This document shows, one piece after another, positions 24,533 through 32,585 of a stretch of DNA of 55,459 bases. A program made the position numbers and the translations under genes. Numbering within the stretch: position 1 is the stretch's first letter; every line of letters starts with the position of its first letter. The stretch spans positions 1 to 55,459 of IMG/VR virus record IMGVR_UViG_3300002334_000196. One strand, given 5' to 3'. A model generated the notes under the pieces. That model saw nothing but the letters and a program-made list of their open reading frames with translations, made no database searches and was not told the origin of the DNA. This stretch comes from a virus.

Positions 24533-24872
24533 CAGTTTTTTCCTCTCGAAGTTTTGCGCTCTCGGCGCGTGAAATATGACCCATTGCTTTGCGGATAAAA
24601 TCGGGTACGCAATCGGGTATGTCTTCATCATCGGTGTGCTTGGGTTCAAACGTTCCACCGAGCGGAGATTGAATGCCAGCGCTGAATGGTGCAGGTTCGG
24701 CCTTCGTATGCCGCATGCAAATGTAATTGAGAAGAGCCACGATTTCTTCGCGATTCTTGATCGACATCATATGCAATTTTTCGTCGTACTTTTCGTTGTG
24801 CGTTTTTAGACTGGCGAGAACGCCAGCCTTCATGGTGAAAAAGTCGGATCGCCCATTATGGTAGAAGATCAT
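24525..24872 (-). CDS. Hypothetical protein, 115 aa
   Basis: It starts in a TAATG overlap with the upstream gene. The sequence is mixed helical with an acidic patch (TDDEDIPDCVPDF) in the C-terminal third. No family recognised. Confidence 0.6.
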   Translation of the reverse strand: MIFYHNGRSDFFTMKAGVLASLKTHNEKYDEKLHMMSIKNREEIVALLNYICMRHTKAEPAPFSAGIQSPLGGTFEPKHTDDEDIPDCVPDFIRKAMGHISRAESAKLREEKTDV

Positions 24873-25213
24873 TAAACATTACCTGCTGCAAGCTTCTCCA
24901 GAAATGTTTGCATAAGACTGATATCTGCGCAACGCCTTTCAAAAGCTTTTGCGAATTCTAACGTGTCCCGATCAGCATATTTTTCAATGATGTGAGCATG
25001 TGTTGTGTGCCACCCCTGCCAATTTTTCTCTTTTTCAAAAATATCATCATGGTTGACACCGGCTTTTTCCGCGTTCTCATATGCAGAAATCTCGGCTTGA
25101 GTAAACAATTCATCGGCTGTTTTACACGCTTGGTTGGCGGTTGCTTCCAAAGCCATGTACATGTCTGTCACTGATACTTCTTGAAGCAGTGCGATAAGTA
25201 ATTTGTCGTTCAT
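24872..25213 (-). CDS. Hypothetical helical protein, 113 aa
   Basis: Predominantly helical, acidic, with WQGWHTTHAH near residue 65. It overlaps the next gene by TAATG. No family recognised. Confidence 0.6.
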   Translation of the reverse strand: MNDKLLIALLQEVSVTDMYMALEATANQACKTADELFTQAEISAYENAEKAGVNHDDIFEKEKNWQGWHTTHAHIIEKYADRDTLEFAKAFERRCADISLMQTFLEKLAAGNV

Positions 25214-25222
25214 GTGGGTTTT

Positions 25223-25450
25223 TTACCCTCCCTGAGCTTTTCTGATACGTTCTGGTTTCGGTGTTTCAAGGACCTTGGCTGATACCTCGTGTCCTCCAGC
25301 CCAACAAAGTTCGGTGAGCATCATTTCGGTCGCGCGGTCGTCGGTCATATCAAAACCGTCAGCAACCCAAATCTCATCAACAGAAATTTCGATAGTCCAT
25401 TTAAACCGTTTGCCTTTTCCGCCTGATTCGTTTGTTGTAACGTTTGTCAT
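25223..25450 (-). CDS. Hypothetical protein, 75 aa
   Basis: Preceded by AAGGAG. The middle part, KWTIEISVDEIWVADGFD, looks like a beta-strand-rich core. It is the first gene behind the TTCTAAGAA promoter at 25480-25507, so it may be part of a specially regulated transcript. Confidence 0.6.
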   Translation of the reverse strand: MTNVTTNESGGKGKRFKWTIEISVDEIWVADGFDMTDDRATEMMLTELCWAGGHEVSAKVLETPKPERIRKAQGG

Positions 25451-25479
25451 TTTTGAATTCTCCTTGTTTCGATGAACTC

Positions 25480-25507
25480 AATATAACCGTTATTTTCTTA
25501 GAAGCAA
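25480..25507 (-). promoter_or_regulatory. Promoter with TTCTAAGAA operator in the spacer
   Basis: On the minus strand TTGCTT, a 16-nt spacer containing CTAAGAAAATAACG, then TATATT. The palindrome TTCTAAGAA is at 25495-25503. It is the same 16-bp core as at 7109-7138, 26056-26084 and 39650-39682. Confidence 0.55.
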
Positions 25508-25526
25508 GCGGAAGTGGCTGGTATGG

Positions 25527-25796
25527 TTAACCAGCGAACATCGTGGTGATGATGATCTTGGTAGCCACTTCGTCAGTTAGCCCAAGTTTTTCATTAAGCC
25601 GGTCGGCTTCTGTAGATGCCGTGTCGTACCGATCATCGTCGGCAAGATACATGTTCTTGCCGATAGGACTGTAGCCTTTCTCATTGGCAACAGCTACTCC
25701 GAGAGAGCCATCAAAAACAGGTGTGAATGCAATCATTTTTCCGTTGAACGCCGATTCAATATCGGCTAGGTCAAAATCTGAAAGTTGGTTTGTCAT
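25527..25796 (-). CDS. Hypothetical protein, 89 aa
   Basis: AAGGAA precedes the ATG at 25796. Small alpha-beta protein with no recognised family. It lies between two TTCTAAGAA promoters. Confidence 0.6.
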   Translation of the reverse strand: MTNQLSDFDLADIESAFNGKMIAFTPVFDGSLGVAVANEKGYSPIGKNMYLADDDRYDTASTEADRLNEKLGLTDEVATKIIITTMFAG

Positions 25797-25820
25797 AGGG
25801 ATTCCTTATTGTTGTTTGAA

Positions 25821-26024
25821 TTAACCCGCCATCTGCAGACCGGATTCTGTCATGCGCTCAGATGCATATTTATGCAACCGGCTGACAAGACCATGAGAGA
25901 TTTTCTCGCTGGTTAGATGTAAAGACATTGGCATTGTCTTGCCACACATGTCGGTGCGATATGGTCCGGTCTCATAAATTACGCTTTCAATTCTACGTCC
26001 GGGTTGATGTGTCACAGCGTTCAT
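25821..26024 (-). CDS. Hypothetical protein, 67 aa
   Basis: The start at 26024 is chosen for its AAGGA site, instead of a longer frame that would run through the promoter at 26056-26084. The product is small, with arginines and methionines. Not recognised. Confidence 0.55.
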   Translation of the reverse strand: MNAVTHQPGRRIESVIYETGPYRTDMCGKTMPMSLHLTSEKISHGLVSRLHKYASERMTESGLQMAG

Positions 26025-26055
26025 ATGCGTTTCCTTGTGTTTGTTTCTTACATAC

Positions 26056-26084
26056 CATATAGACGTTATTTTCTTAGAACACAA
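26056..26084 (-). promoter_or_regulatory. Promoter with TTCTAAGAA operator in the spacer
   Basis: On the minus strand TTGTGT, a 17-nt spacer TCTAAGAAAATAACGTC, then TATATG. The block GCTTGTGTTCTAAG plus AAAATAACG is shared with the promoter at 39650-39682. Confidence 0.6.
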
Positions 26085-26103
26085 GCAAAACACTGGAACG
26101 TGG

Positions 26104-26250
26104 TTAATCGGAAGGTAGGAAATATTCATACCGATATTTGCCGGTTCGTAGATCGGCGTAGTCAAGGAAACCATATGGCTTTTCACCGTTGTCTCGGCAG
26201 TCCTTGATCGCCTTGTCTATTTCTTCGACTGAGTATTCGCGGCGCCACAT
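26104..26250 (-). CDS. Small hypothetical protein, 48 aa
   Basis: AGGAGG lies 7 nt before the ATG at 26250, and the start overlaps the upstream stop as TGATG. Charged and aromatic-rich, without a membrane segment. Not recognised. Confidence 0.6.
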   Translation of the reverse strand: MWRREYSVEEIDKAIKDCRDNGEKPYGFLDYADLRTGKYRYEYFLPSD

Positions 26251-26633
26251 CACATGCCTCCTATTGGACCATCAGGTCCCATAACAAAATCCGAAGGTTG
26301 TAGATTATCGTCCTCATCATCTATTTCTTCTTCGTCTCCGTGTGCTTCATCTTTGACGTATTCTACGCCCAGTGAATCAAGTTCAATAATGCGAGCGCGC
26401 TTCAAGTCATAGAGGTATTCATTGAACAGGCAATCGACGCGCCGGAACATGTCGTCATGGTCATTATTTCCGCCGCCAAAATGATTGAAGGCGAAAGCTG
26501 GATTAAATTCATATCCGCCATACCTGATACTATAACCATTTGGTGTGGCATCACGTATCTGCAGCAGCGCTTTTTCTAGCTGCTCGATGTTGTGAATGAG
26601 TTTGGCTACTGTTTTTATGTCAATGGATTTCAT
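26250..26633 (-). CDS. Hypothetical protein, 127 aa, acidic C terminus
   Basis: The start at 26633 has GAGGG upstream and lies two bases past the stop of the small coiled-coil gene. The N-terminal two thirds are helical. The C-terminal third is strongly acidic and ends in MGPDGPIGGM. Not recognised. Confidence 0.6.
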   Translation of the reverse strand: MKSIDIKTVAKLIHNIEQLEKALLQIRDATPNGYSIRYGGYEFNPAFAFNHFGGGNNDHDDMFRRVDCLFNEYLYDLKRARIIELDSLGVEYVKDEAHGDEEEIDDEDDNLQPSDFVMGPDGPIGGM

Positions 26634-26634
26634 G

Positions 26635-26742
26635 TCAGCCCTCTCTGGCTTTTTTGCGAAGATCATTATGTAGTTGAACGGCGCGAGCAAGTTTTTCATA
26701 TAATTCGGTATGTAACTTTTCATAATCAGCCAGAAGTTTCAT
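26635..26742 (-). CDS. Small coiled-coil protein, 35 aa
   Basis: A short amphipathic helix protein with GGAGA before its ATG, packed between two overlapping genes. The spacing supports it being real. Unknown role. Confidence 0.5.
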   Translation of the reverse strand: MKLLADYEKLHTELYEKLARAVQLHNDLRKKAREG

Positions 26743-26941
26743 CTCGGTCTCCATATTGATTCGTTTGTTTGACCTGCGCCGCCGAGCATTCGATGCCACA
26801 AAGATACAGGTCTATTCCCTCTACATAGAGGTTTCTCCACACTCCGTCAACCATTTGGGTCTTAGAAACCTGGACCCAATAAAGAGGATCGGTTTCGTCG
26901 GTGGGTCGCGGAGTGCCACAGATGATGCATTTTGTGTTCAT
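26726..26941 (-). CDS. Small zinc-finger-like protein, 71 aa
   Basis: CIICG at residue 5 and CGIEC near residue 48 can form a four-cysteine zinc site. It starts in an ATGA overlap. It resembles small zinc-ribbon proteins of phages with unknown partners. Confidence 0.6.
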   Translation of the reverse strand: MNTKCIICGTPRPTDETDPLYWVQVSKTQMVDGVWRNLYVEGIDLYLCGIECSAAQVKQTNQYGDRDETSG

Positions 26942-27393
26942 AGATGGAAGTTGAATTTCTTCTTGAAGCGCTCTTTCTGCCCTTCAATAGACATTTCAGC
27001 AAATCGTCTGTAGAGGGCATCCACTTCCTCTTTGTAATTCACTTTTCTCTGCATGTGTACTTTGCCTACAAGGGATGGGCTGCGCATGGCAGCAATGTTG
27101 GCGTTCAAGCTGTAGACCTGCATTGCGCCTTCTCTTATTTCCGTTTTCTTCCACTCCGGCAGTCCATTTTTAAGCAGATATTTCTGAACCAATTTTGAAA
27201 TACTGAATCGTTCAGTGAATGGTAGAGAATCTGATCCGAGGGATTCGGCGAAACCATTACCAACAAAAACTCTGGATGTGAGTCCTCGCTGATTGATGCC
27301 AGCCAATTTCTTAGCAGCGTCTTCTGCAGCGGTCTTGGCTATCAATGGCGCAGCCGCCATCATGCCAAAGAATGAGCGTCTATTAGGATTCAT
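26938..27393 (-). CDS. Hypothetical exported protein with Tat-like leader, 151 aa
   Basis: The N terminus NRRSFFGMMAAAPLIA has a twin-arginine motif and a hydrophobic stretch, as in Tat signal peptides. The rest is soluble and basic. Folded export would be unusual for a phage protein. No enzyme motif is seen. It overlaps both neighbours. Confidence 0.6.
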   Translation of the reverse strand: MNPNRRSFFGMMAAAPLIAKTAAEDAAKKLAGINQRGLTSRVFVGNGFAESLGSDSLPFTERFSISKLVQKYLLKNGLPEWKKTEIREGAMQVYSLNANIAAMRSPSLVGKVHMQRKVNYKEEVDALYRRFAEMSIEGQKERFKKKFNFHL

Positions 27394-27652
27394 TGTCTAC
27401 ATCTCTCGGCGGTATAATGAAGTGCAGTACAGGTCGGCTCAGATTATTGACAACAATCTGAAATTCTTCTGGTGTTGCTACCCTGCAAACGTCTCTTGTT
27501 TTGAGAATTCTTTTATCCCCTCCTGATCTTCGAACAGCCTGCACTTGATAGCCACCATCATGTTGTGGCACTAAGCGGAAATTGCTATCCATTTTAGCGC
27601 GGGTGGTTTCTTTTACAGGATACCGTTTTAGTGGTGTTTCCATTTTTGTCAT
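27383..27652 (-). CDS. Hypothetical protein, 89 aa
   Basis: Basic N-terminal half and a compact C-terminal part (PVLHFIIPPRD). It starts in an ATGA overlap with the membrane protein gene. Not recognised. Confidence 0.55.
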   Translation of the reverse strand: MTKMETPLKRYPVKETTRAKMDSNFRLVPQHDGGYQVQAVRRSGGDKRILKTRDVCRVATPEEFQIVVNNLSRPVLHFIIPPRDVDNES

Positions 27653-27927
27653 GAGCTTTCTTTCTTATACATTTTGTTGTGAAATTTTACAGCGAAGACC
27701 ATGCCAAATGCTGCGCCGGTGCCCGAGGTCAGAGCGATAGGCCAGCCTCCTAATACGATTAAGCTAACTGCCCACACATCGAACGCCGCCATCAAATAGG
27801 ACGTGAAGAAGATCGACTTCATGTGGTCGCCAATCACGTTCTTGTGCTGGAATCCTTTCAGCGCCACGGCAACAAAGCTGACGAATACTGACAGAGAATA
27901 CAGCAGATAGTCTGGCAGATCGATCAT
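27649..27927 (-). CDS. Integral membrane protein, 92 aa
   Basis: Three hydrophobic segments can be seen (about residues 6-22, 38-60 and 64-80), with a lysine-rich tail. The size and topology could fit a holin, but no lysin gene lies nearby, so this is only a possibility. Confidence 0.6.
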   Translation of the reverse strand: MIDLPDYLLYSLSVFVSFVAVALKGFQHKNVIGDHMKSIFFTSYLMAAFDVWAVSLIVLGGWPIALTSGTGAAFGMVFAVKFHNKMYKKESS

Positions 27928-28214
27928 TAGCTATTCATTTTTTGGAACAGAACAAGCAAGTTCTGCGCGGCAAAAATATGATTGCGCCACTCATAGCAGA
28001 TCGTGTCACCATTGTAAAAATCGTCCGGTGGATACTTCGAATCATTTGGGTCTTTATTGAACTCTGATTCGTAGTCGGCGTTCAAATACTTTTTCTCATC
28101 CATGCCTGGATAGACAGGACAATTTCCGGGCTCGCCGTGGTTGGGGTCTTTACCAGCGGATTCGCAAAGGTTGCGCGCCATCATTTCAACAAGTGTTGGG
28201 AATTCAATGTCCAT
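27927..28214 (-). CDS. Hypothetical acidic protein, 95 aa
   Basis: Acidic protein with PNHGEPGNCPVYPG near residue 24 and a helical C terminus. It overlaps the membrane protein gene by TAATG. Not recognised. Confidence 0.55.
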   Translation of the reverse strand: MDIEFPTLVEMMARNLCESAGKDPNHGEPGNCPVYPGMDEKKYLNADYESEFNKDPNDSKYPPDDFYNGDTICYEWRNHIFAAQNLLVLFQKMNS

Positions 28215-28222
28215 GTTTGTTC

Positions 28223-28522
28223 CTAAAGGTTGCAGTGAAAGTGGTTGATTGCTCGGTCGTGTGGGCAGCGGATCGGCATGTCGCCATCTGTCCGGTAAGT
28301 TCCAAACACATAGCTGTCCTGTCCAAAAGGCATTCGTATTTCCAAATACTGTGGGATCAGGGATATCGTTTTTAGTAAAAAGTCACTCGGAAATCCCCAG
28401 CCAGACAAGATGTATATACTTTCTTTGTCGTCCCAAACAGCACGTTGTTGGATAATACGGTGGTGAGTTTTGATATACGATTTGTGAGGAACGCCGAGGC
28501 GCATTGTCCATTTGATGTGCAT
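28223..28522 (-). CDS. Hypothetical protein, 99 aa
   Basis: It starts in a TGATG overlap with the phosphatase gene, which supports 28522 over a longer frame. Basic, with histidines. No family recognised. Coupling to the phosphatase may hint at RNA end processing. Confidence 0.5.
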   Translation of the reverse strand: MHIKWTMRLGVPHKSYIKTHHRIIQQRAVWDDKESIYILSGWGFPSDFLLKTISLIPQYLEIRMPFGQDSYVFGTYRTDGDMPIRCPHDRAINHFHCNL

Positions 28523-28947
28523 CAGAAATTCCCCGGTGCCACTTGGCAGCAGACAATACCGTTCGCACGCCACATTGCGACGACAGAATCTCGATCATCA
28601 AACGCCATTGTTATATTGAGTGATGCTTCATCGATCCAGCGCTGCTTGAGTTCAGTGTCCGGGCAGTGCTCACCCTCTGGGCGCATCCGAAGTGGAACAC
28701 GTCCGAGACCTTGATTGCGCAACCAGATTTTTGTCTTCACCTTCACTCTTTCAATGCGCCCTGTCCAGATTTCAACGTGATGGTTTTCAATCAATATTTT
28801 CAAGGTATCAATGATAGGCGCATTAGGTTCATCTTGACCACAGGCGTCGAAGAAGCCATCCCAATCACGGTCGCCCTTCGGTCCTTTGACAAAGTGTTGT
28901 CGATGTTCGTTTAAGGCAAGTGTGCCATCTAAATCAAAAATTATCAT
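28522..28947 (-). CDS. HAD-family polynucleotide 3'-phosphatase (T4 Pnkp C-terminal-like)
   Basis: A 141-residue HAD phosphatase. Motif I is FDLDGTLA (D5 nucleophile, D7), motif II lies in EIWTGR, and motif III is the AFDDRDSVV segment. The C-terminal stretch DDRxxVVxMWRxxGIxCxQVAxGxF is very like the 3'-phosphatase domain of T4 polynucleotide kinase-phosphatase. It should remove 3'-phosphates or 2',3'-cyclic phosphates from RNA ends. The kinase half of T4 Pnkp is absent. With RtcB and tRNAs in the same genome, a tRNA-repair role is likely. Confidence 0.82.
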   Translation of the reverse strand: MIIFDLDGTLALNEHRQHFVKGPKGDRDWDGFFDACGQDEPNAPIIDTLKILIENHHVEIWTGRIERVKVKTKIWLRNQGLGRVPLRMRPEGEHCPDTELKQRWIDEASLNITMAFDDRDSVVAMWRANGIVCCQVAPGNF

Positions 28948-29129
28948 TATGTCTGCCTCTTGATTGCCGAGCGTACTTTGCTCATGAGGGCGCGCAGATC
29001 GTCAAGGCTCATGCCTTCGTTCAGCTTGTGCCGGATAGCATGCGCCATGCGGTCACCGGCGAGTTTTTTCACTCGCTCTACCGATGCGTCTTCATATAGA
29101 TCGCGAATTCCGTCTTCAATCATTCCCAT
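28947..29129 (-). CDS. Small helical protein, 60 aa
   Basis: AAGGAG precedes its ATG, and its stop overlaps the phosphatase start as TAATG. Charged and helical; could bind nucleic acid, but no family is recognised. Confidence 0.6.
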   Translation of the reverse strand: MGMIEDGIRDLYEDASVERVKKLAGDRMAHAIRHKLNEGMSLDDLRALMSKVRSAIKRQT

Positions 29130-29334
29130 TGGATTCTCCTTTGCCTAAGGCGTCAATGTAAATGTTCATTGAGCGCTCGGCATTCTGCATAAGCTGAGCA
29201 TCATAATTTGCTTGGCGCTCGGCATTTTTCTGGTCGATCACAGCCCACCAGATACCACCGGCTATGAGCGAGCCCACAACGATAAACACATTCAGAAAGT
29301 TGTTTATCAGGTTTTCTGTTTTTGGTAGCTTCAT
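29116..29334 (-). CDS. Single-pass membrane protein, 72 aa
   Basis: One hydrophobic segment (residues 14-33) followed by a charged cytoplasmic or periplasmic tail. AGGAG precedes the ATG. Unknown function. An Rz-like spanin role is conceivable but not supported by motifs. Confidence 0.6.
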   Translation of the reverse strand: MKLPKTENLINNFLNVFIVVGSLIAGGIWWAVIDQKNAERQANYDAQLMQNAERSMNIYIDALGKGESNGND

Positions 29335-29400
29335 GTTGACTCCTAATAAACGTCGAAATGATTGTATTGTTTTACTAAGTTTGGCGTGGTGAATTGCCTC

Positions 29401-29760
29401 TTATACTGTAATCCAATCCATAAATGTTCTATATGGTACGAAAGAAATGAACGCCACAAACATTGCAGCGCAGATCGTCAAATATAGCAGGAGATAATAC
29501 GACAACCCTTTTGTATTTGGTGGGAGTCTTCTGTAGGCATCTTGATATACATCGGCCCTATCTTCTGCTTGCTTTAACCGGCGCTCCAGATCAGAGATGT
29601 AATCCTGATAGGCGTTGCGCTGATGCACCAGAATATTTGTTGCCACTTTGCGGATGGTCAAAATCTGTGCGCCTTTGAGTGAGTTCTCACCATATGGGGT
29701 GGAAACAATTGATGTCACTCTGGATTCAATTTCGTCGTCGGTCATGATTTGCTTGGTCAT
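29401..29760 (-). CDS. Coiled-coil protein with C-terminal membrane anchor, 119 aa
   Basis: Residues about 45-80 look like a coiled coil, and residues 90-110 are hydrophobic, so this is a tail-anchored membrane protein. The start at 29760 has GGAG upstream. Confidence 0.6.
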   Translation of the reverse strand: MTKQIMTDDEIESRVTSIVSTPYGENSLKGAQILTIRKVATNILVHQRNAYQDYISDLERRLKQAEDRADVYQDAYRRLPPNTKGLSYYLLLYLTICAAMFVAFISFVPYRTFMDWITV

Positions 29761-29762
29761 TC

Positions 29763-30005
29763 TTACTCCGTATCTGAATTGTCTTCGCACTCATGGCAGA
29801 ATTGCCGGTCGGAGATTTCATGGGTGTCCACCCACCACTCGCATTCCTCGCAGCACATCACCAAGGCGTCGAATGCCTCAGGTAAGCCTTTCACTTGCAT
29901 CAGCTCTTCCCCGGCATCATCAAAGTCTTTGCTTTCAACTTGATACAGGGCTTTGCATGTGCCTCGCACAGCATCAGCTATTTCTGCAGCTCTGGCAGGA
30001 ATCAT
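29763..30005 (-). CDS. Hypothetical protein with C-terminal zinc ribbon, 80 aa
   Basis: CCEEC near residue 51 and CHEC near residue 70 may bind zinc. The N-terminal half is helical. It overlaps the upstream gene by ATGA. Confidence 0.6.
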   Translation of the reverse strand: MIPARAAEIADAVRGTCKALYQVESKDFDDAGEELMQVKGLPEAFDALVMCCEECEWWVDTHEISDRQFCHECEDNSDTE

Positions 30006-30289
30006 TTGCGGTCTCCAATTTTTATTATTGTTTTAGTAACATTCTCAACGGCGATTGTCACCTGTCTACCTTCTCGTATGGTTAATTTAAGAAAGCAACG
30101 CTCAGTGCTAACTGCACACCATACATCTTCGACCACGCCCAGTTCATTGAACGGTTTGTATTCTATCATGTCACCCATGCGATATGGCACCGAAGCTTCC
30201 AATGCTAGTTCGGTCTGGCGTATGTTGAAAATAACGAGACCACCGACCAATGCAATAATGCACAAAATTATTTTTACCTTCGAAGTCAT
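30002..30289 (-). CDS. Membrane-anchored protein with KPFNELG domain, 95 aa
   Basis: One N-terminal membrane segment, then a small beta-rich domain with YKPFNELGVVE. The same domain follows a membrane segment in the next upstream gene (30296-30658), so the two are tandem paralogues. Confidence 0.6.
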   Translation of the reverse strand: MTSKVKIILCIIALVGGLVIFNIRQTELALEASVPYRMGDMIEYKPFNELGVVEDVWCAVSTERCFLKLTIREGRQVTIAVENVTKTIIKIGDRK

Positions 30290-30295
30290 TGATTC

Positions 30296-30658
30296 TCAAC
30301 CTGCGTTTCTGATTATTTCGTCCCCGGTAATTGCGCGCTCCACTCCACCTTTCATCAAGATGTAATAGAGGCAGGGCCTCACAGAGCATTCAATTCTTTC
30401 CACTCTGCCCAGTTCATTGAACGGTTTGATGATCAATATCTGCCCAACTTGAGGTCCGGCACGTTCGCGCGCTTTCTGTTGTTCGATACTTTCCTCAAAC
30501 ACGCTCCATAGCCACATGACGACTGCTCCAATGGCTAATGCTTTAGCCCAGAACCAGACGAAGCGCCAAACTTGGCGTAGTGTGATCTCACGCCAGTTGC
30601 GGAATGGATTTCGGAATGGGTTACCCACTGCTCGGATGCGTTTTAGGAATTGAATCAT
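30296..30658 (-). CDS. Membrane-anchored paralogue with KPFNELG domain, 120 aa
   Basis: A longer basic N-terminal region, one membrane segment (about residues 38-54), then IKPFNELGRVERIEC. It is a paralogue of the protein at 30002-30289. It starts in an ATGA overlap. Confidence 0.6.
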   Translation of the reverse strand: MIQFLKRIRAVGNPFRNPFRNWREITLRQVWRFVWFWAKALAIGAVVMWLWSVFEESIEQQKARERAGPQVGQILIIKPFNELGRVERIECSVRPCLYYILMKGGVERAITGDEIIRNAG

Positions 30659-31521
30659 ATCGATGATCCTCCATCCGTTTTACGTCCATTCATGATGATC
30701 GTATTCTTGTCCACCGTCTCTGTGATGATGTGCGTGGTGCCGCTGGATTCAGTCACTTTTGCTGGTGGCACGACTCCGGTAGTGAGATCGTCTCTCTGCT
30801 CAGCCAGGTATTTGAGTCGCTTGGCAATCCCGTTTACAGATACATCGGTGATCTGCAGATATGAGATCAGTCGCGCCTGTTTTAGATAGACAGACCAATC
30901 TTCTTTGCGGTGTATGTCGAGTGTTTCTTTGCAGCGTTGTGTGATGCTTTTACTTTCCTCGACTGCCTGAAATTTGACCATGGGATTGAATGTTTCAGCC
31001 ATCTCTTTTTGAATAACCTCAAAATCATTGGGCTCACGATCCGGGAGATAATGCTCGCGGTTGTGCGATGATTGCTGATCAAGCAATGCGTCATAGTTTT
31101 CTTCCATCACAGCAATGTATTTGCAGATCATCATGAAGTTGATTGACGTATGCAGGGCGTTGCCGGTCTCGCTGGTATAGTTCGAATCTTTAATGCCAAG
31201 GAGACTTGCAATGCTGTCAAAATTTTTCAAGCTGGGTAGAGCAACCGAGTCAATATCCCGGGCGAATTTTGCTCGGCGCGCGACAATCTTATCAGCTTTG
31301 CGATCTACATCTTCGGTAGCTAATCTTTCAAAAGCAGCAGCGTCTTCGTGCATCGGCGGGGCACATTTTTTGTATGTCTCCAGCGCTTGCCGGGCGGCTA
31401 CCAATTTTGTAGCTGCGTCAAGCTTCTCTTTGTACGGCGCGTTGCCTTTTATCTTATGCTCAACATTGGATAGCCCATCGTGTACCTGAGATTTTAAATT
31501 TTCATATTCTGTTGTGGTCAT
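30655..31521 (-). CDS. Hypothetical helical protein, 288 aa
   Basis: Mostly helical and charged, with one longer coiled-coil-like stretch near residues 30-95. Its start overlaps the upstream gene by ATGA. No family recognised. Confidence 0.6.
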   Translation of the reverse strand: MTTTEYENLKSQVHDGLSNVEHKIKGNAPYKEKLDAATKLVAARQALETYKKCAPPMHEDAAAFERLATEDVDRKADKIVARRAKFARDIDSVALPSLKNFDSIASLLGIKDSNYTSETGNALHTSINFMMICKYIAVMEENYDALLDQQSSHNREHYLPDREPNDFEVIQKEMAETFNPMVKFQAVEESKSITQRCKETLDIHRKEDWSVYLKQARLISYLQITDVSVNGIAKRLKYLAEQRDDLTTGVVPPAKVTESSGTTHIITETVDKNTIIMNGRKTDGGSSI

Positions 31522-31949
31522 GCTTTTTCCTTAGCGTGTGCCGCTTTGAGTTTCGATGCTATATCTCGCACAGACATGTTACCTATGTCAAGGTCAGCAA
31601 TTTTTTGAGCTTCTGTCATGAAGGGTTGCAGGTCATGCATATCATCCATGGCGGCAACTGTTTCTTCTCTAACAGCGCCTAAAGCATTGGCGATATACTC
31701 GATCAAAAGATCGCGGCGATTAGCTTGAGTGTACATTGAATTCCGGCTGTCTTCTTGTACTTTATCCAAGATGTCTGATGCCGTCGAGCAGTCTTTTTCA
31801 ACCTCTACGTCCAGCGCATCTTCATAATGATCGCGTTCATGCTTGGCTTCATTCAGCTGAGCGCGTATGTTGTCGATCATTTCTACGCCGATTGCCTGTG
31901 ACAACTCATATTCCAAGGCGTCTACCTTTGCTCTGAGTTTCTTGATCAT
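31518..31949 (-). CDS. Hypothetical coiled-coil protein, 143 aa
   Basis: N-terminal coiled coil (about residues 1-55) and a helical C-terminal part. The start at 31949 is an ATGA overlap with the previous gene. Not recognised. Confidence 0.6.
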   Translation of the reverse strand: MIKKLRAKVDALEYELSQAIGVEMIDNIRAQLNEAKHERDHYEDALDVEVEKDCSTASDILDKVQEDSRNSMYTQANRRDLLIEYIANALGAVREETVAAMDDMHDLQPFMTEAQKIADLDIGNMSVRDIASKLKAAHAKEKA

Positions 31950-32566
31950 TGTACATCTTTCTGGGTGCAATCGAATTGCATTGTTCCATTCAGCTGCTCG
32001 GAGGTAATTTCTTCGAGTTGCATATTTATGATCTTATCGACAAAAGCCTCATCTTTGCGAGCAAGCAGATATGCGGCAAACTGATCCGGTCGGCAGTGAA
32101 TTACGATATCGTTTTGCTCTTCTTCAATGTCAATTTTGAATACATTCTTAACCATATTAATCATTATCGGCGCATGATGTGCCTCGGTGCCATTGAAGTT
32201 TTGTGCTGGCGCTCGCAATAAGAATGACAGATAGGATGGCGTTGATCGGCTACTGCAACCCCTAATACCTTTATTTCTATATTTGGTCGCATTGCAGATT
32301 TTTCTTTGCCTTGGCATGTCATCTCTGTTACGCACCTGGACGAGCCACTTGGGAATTAAATCATAGATGTCGTTCATCAACATCAGGAAGTGGGTGTACT
32401 GCTCCGGCGTGATTGTGAAAACCAAATCTCGTTTCCAATTGCAGCGTCCAATTGTTTCCCCGAACGCCCGGGAGATTGCCGCGCGCATTTTGCTTTCCTT
32501 GGTGGCTTCTTTATGCACTTCCTTATATGGAATGGTGAGTACGAGATGAGTGAGTGAGTGAGTCAT
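31946..32566 (-). CDS. Hypothetical protein, 206 aa
   Basis: AGGAAA precedes the ATG at 32566. The two halves may be related: both contain a short beta-helix pattern ending in ITPEQYTHFL and CRPDQFAAYL. No family recognised. Confidence 0.6.
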   Translation of the reverse strand: MTHSLTHLVLTIPYKEVHKEATKESKMRAAISRAFGETIGRCNWKRDLVFTITPEQYTHFLMLMNDIYDLIPKWLVQVRNRDDMPRQRKICNATKYRNKGIRGCSSRSTPSYLSFLLRAPAQNFNGTEAHHAPIMINMVKNVFKIDIEEEQNDIVIHCRPDQFAAYLLARKDEAFVDKIINMQLEEITSEQLNGTMQFDCTQKDVQ

Positions 32567-32585
32567 ATTGTTTCCTGTCGTTTGT

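Noticed and set aside
27649-27927. Holin assignment for the three-TM protein
   Set aside because: Topology fits, but no endolysin or spanin genes are nearby to support it.
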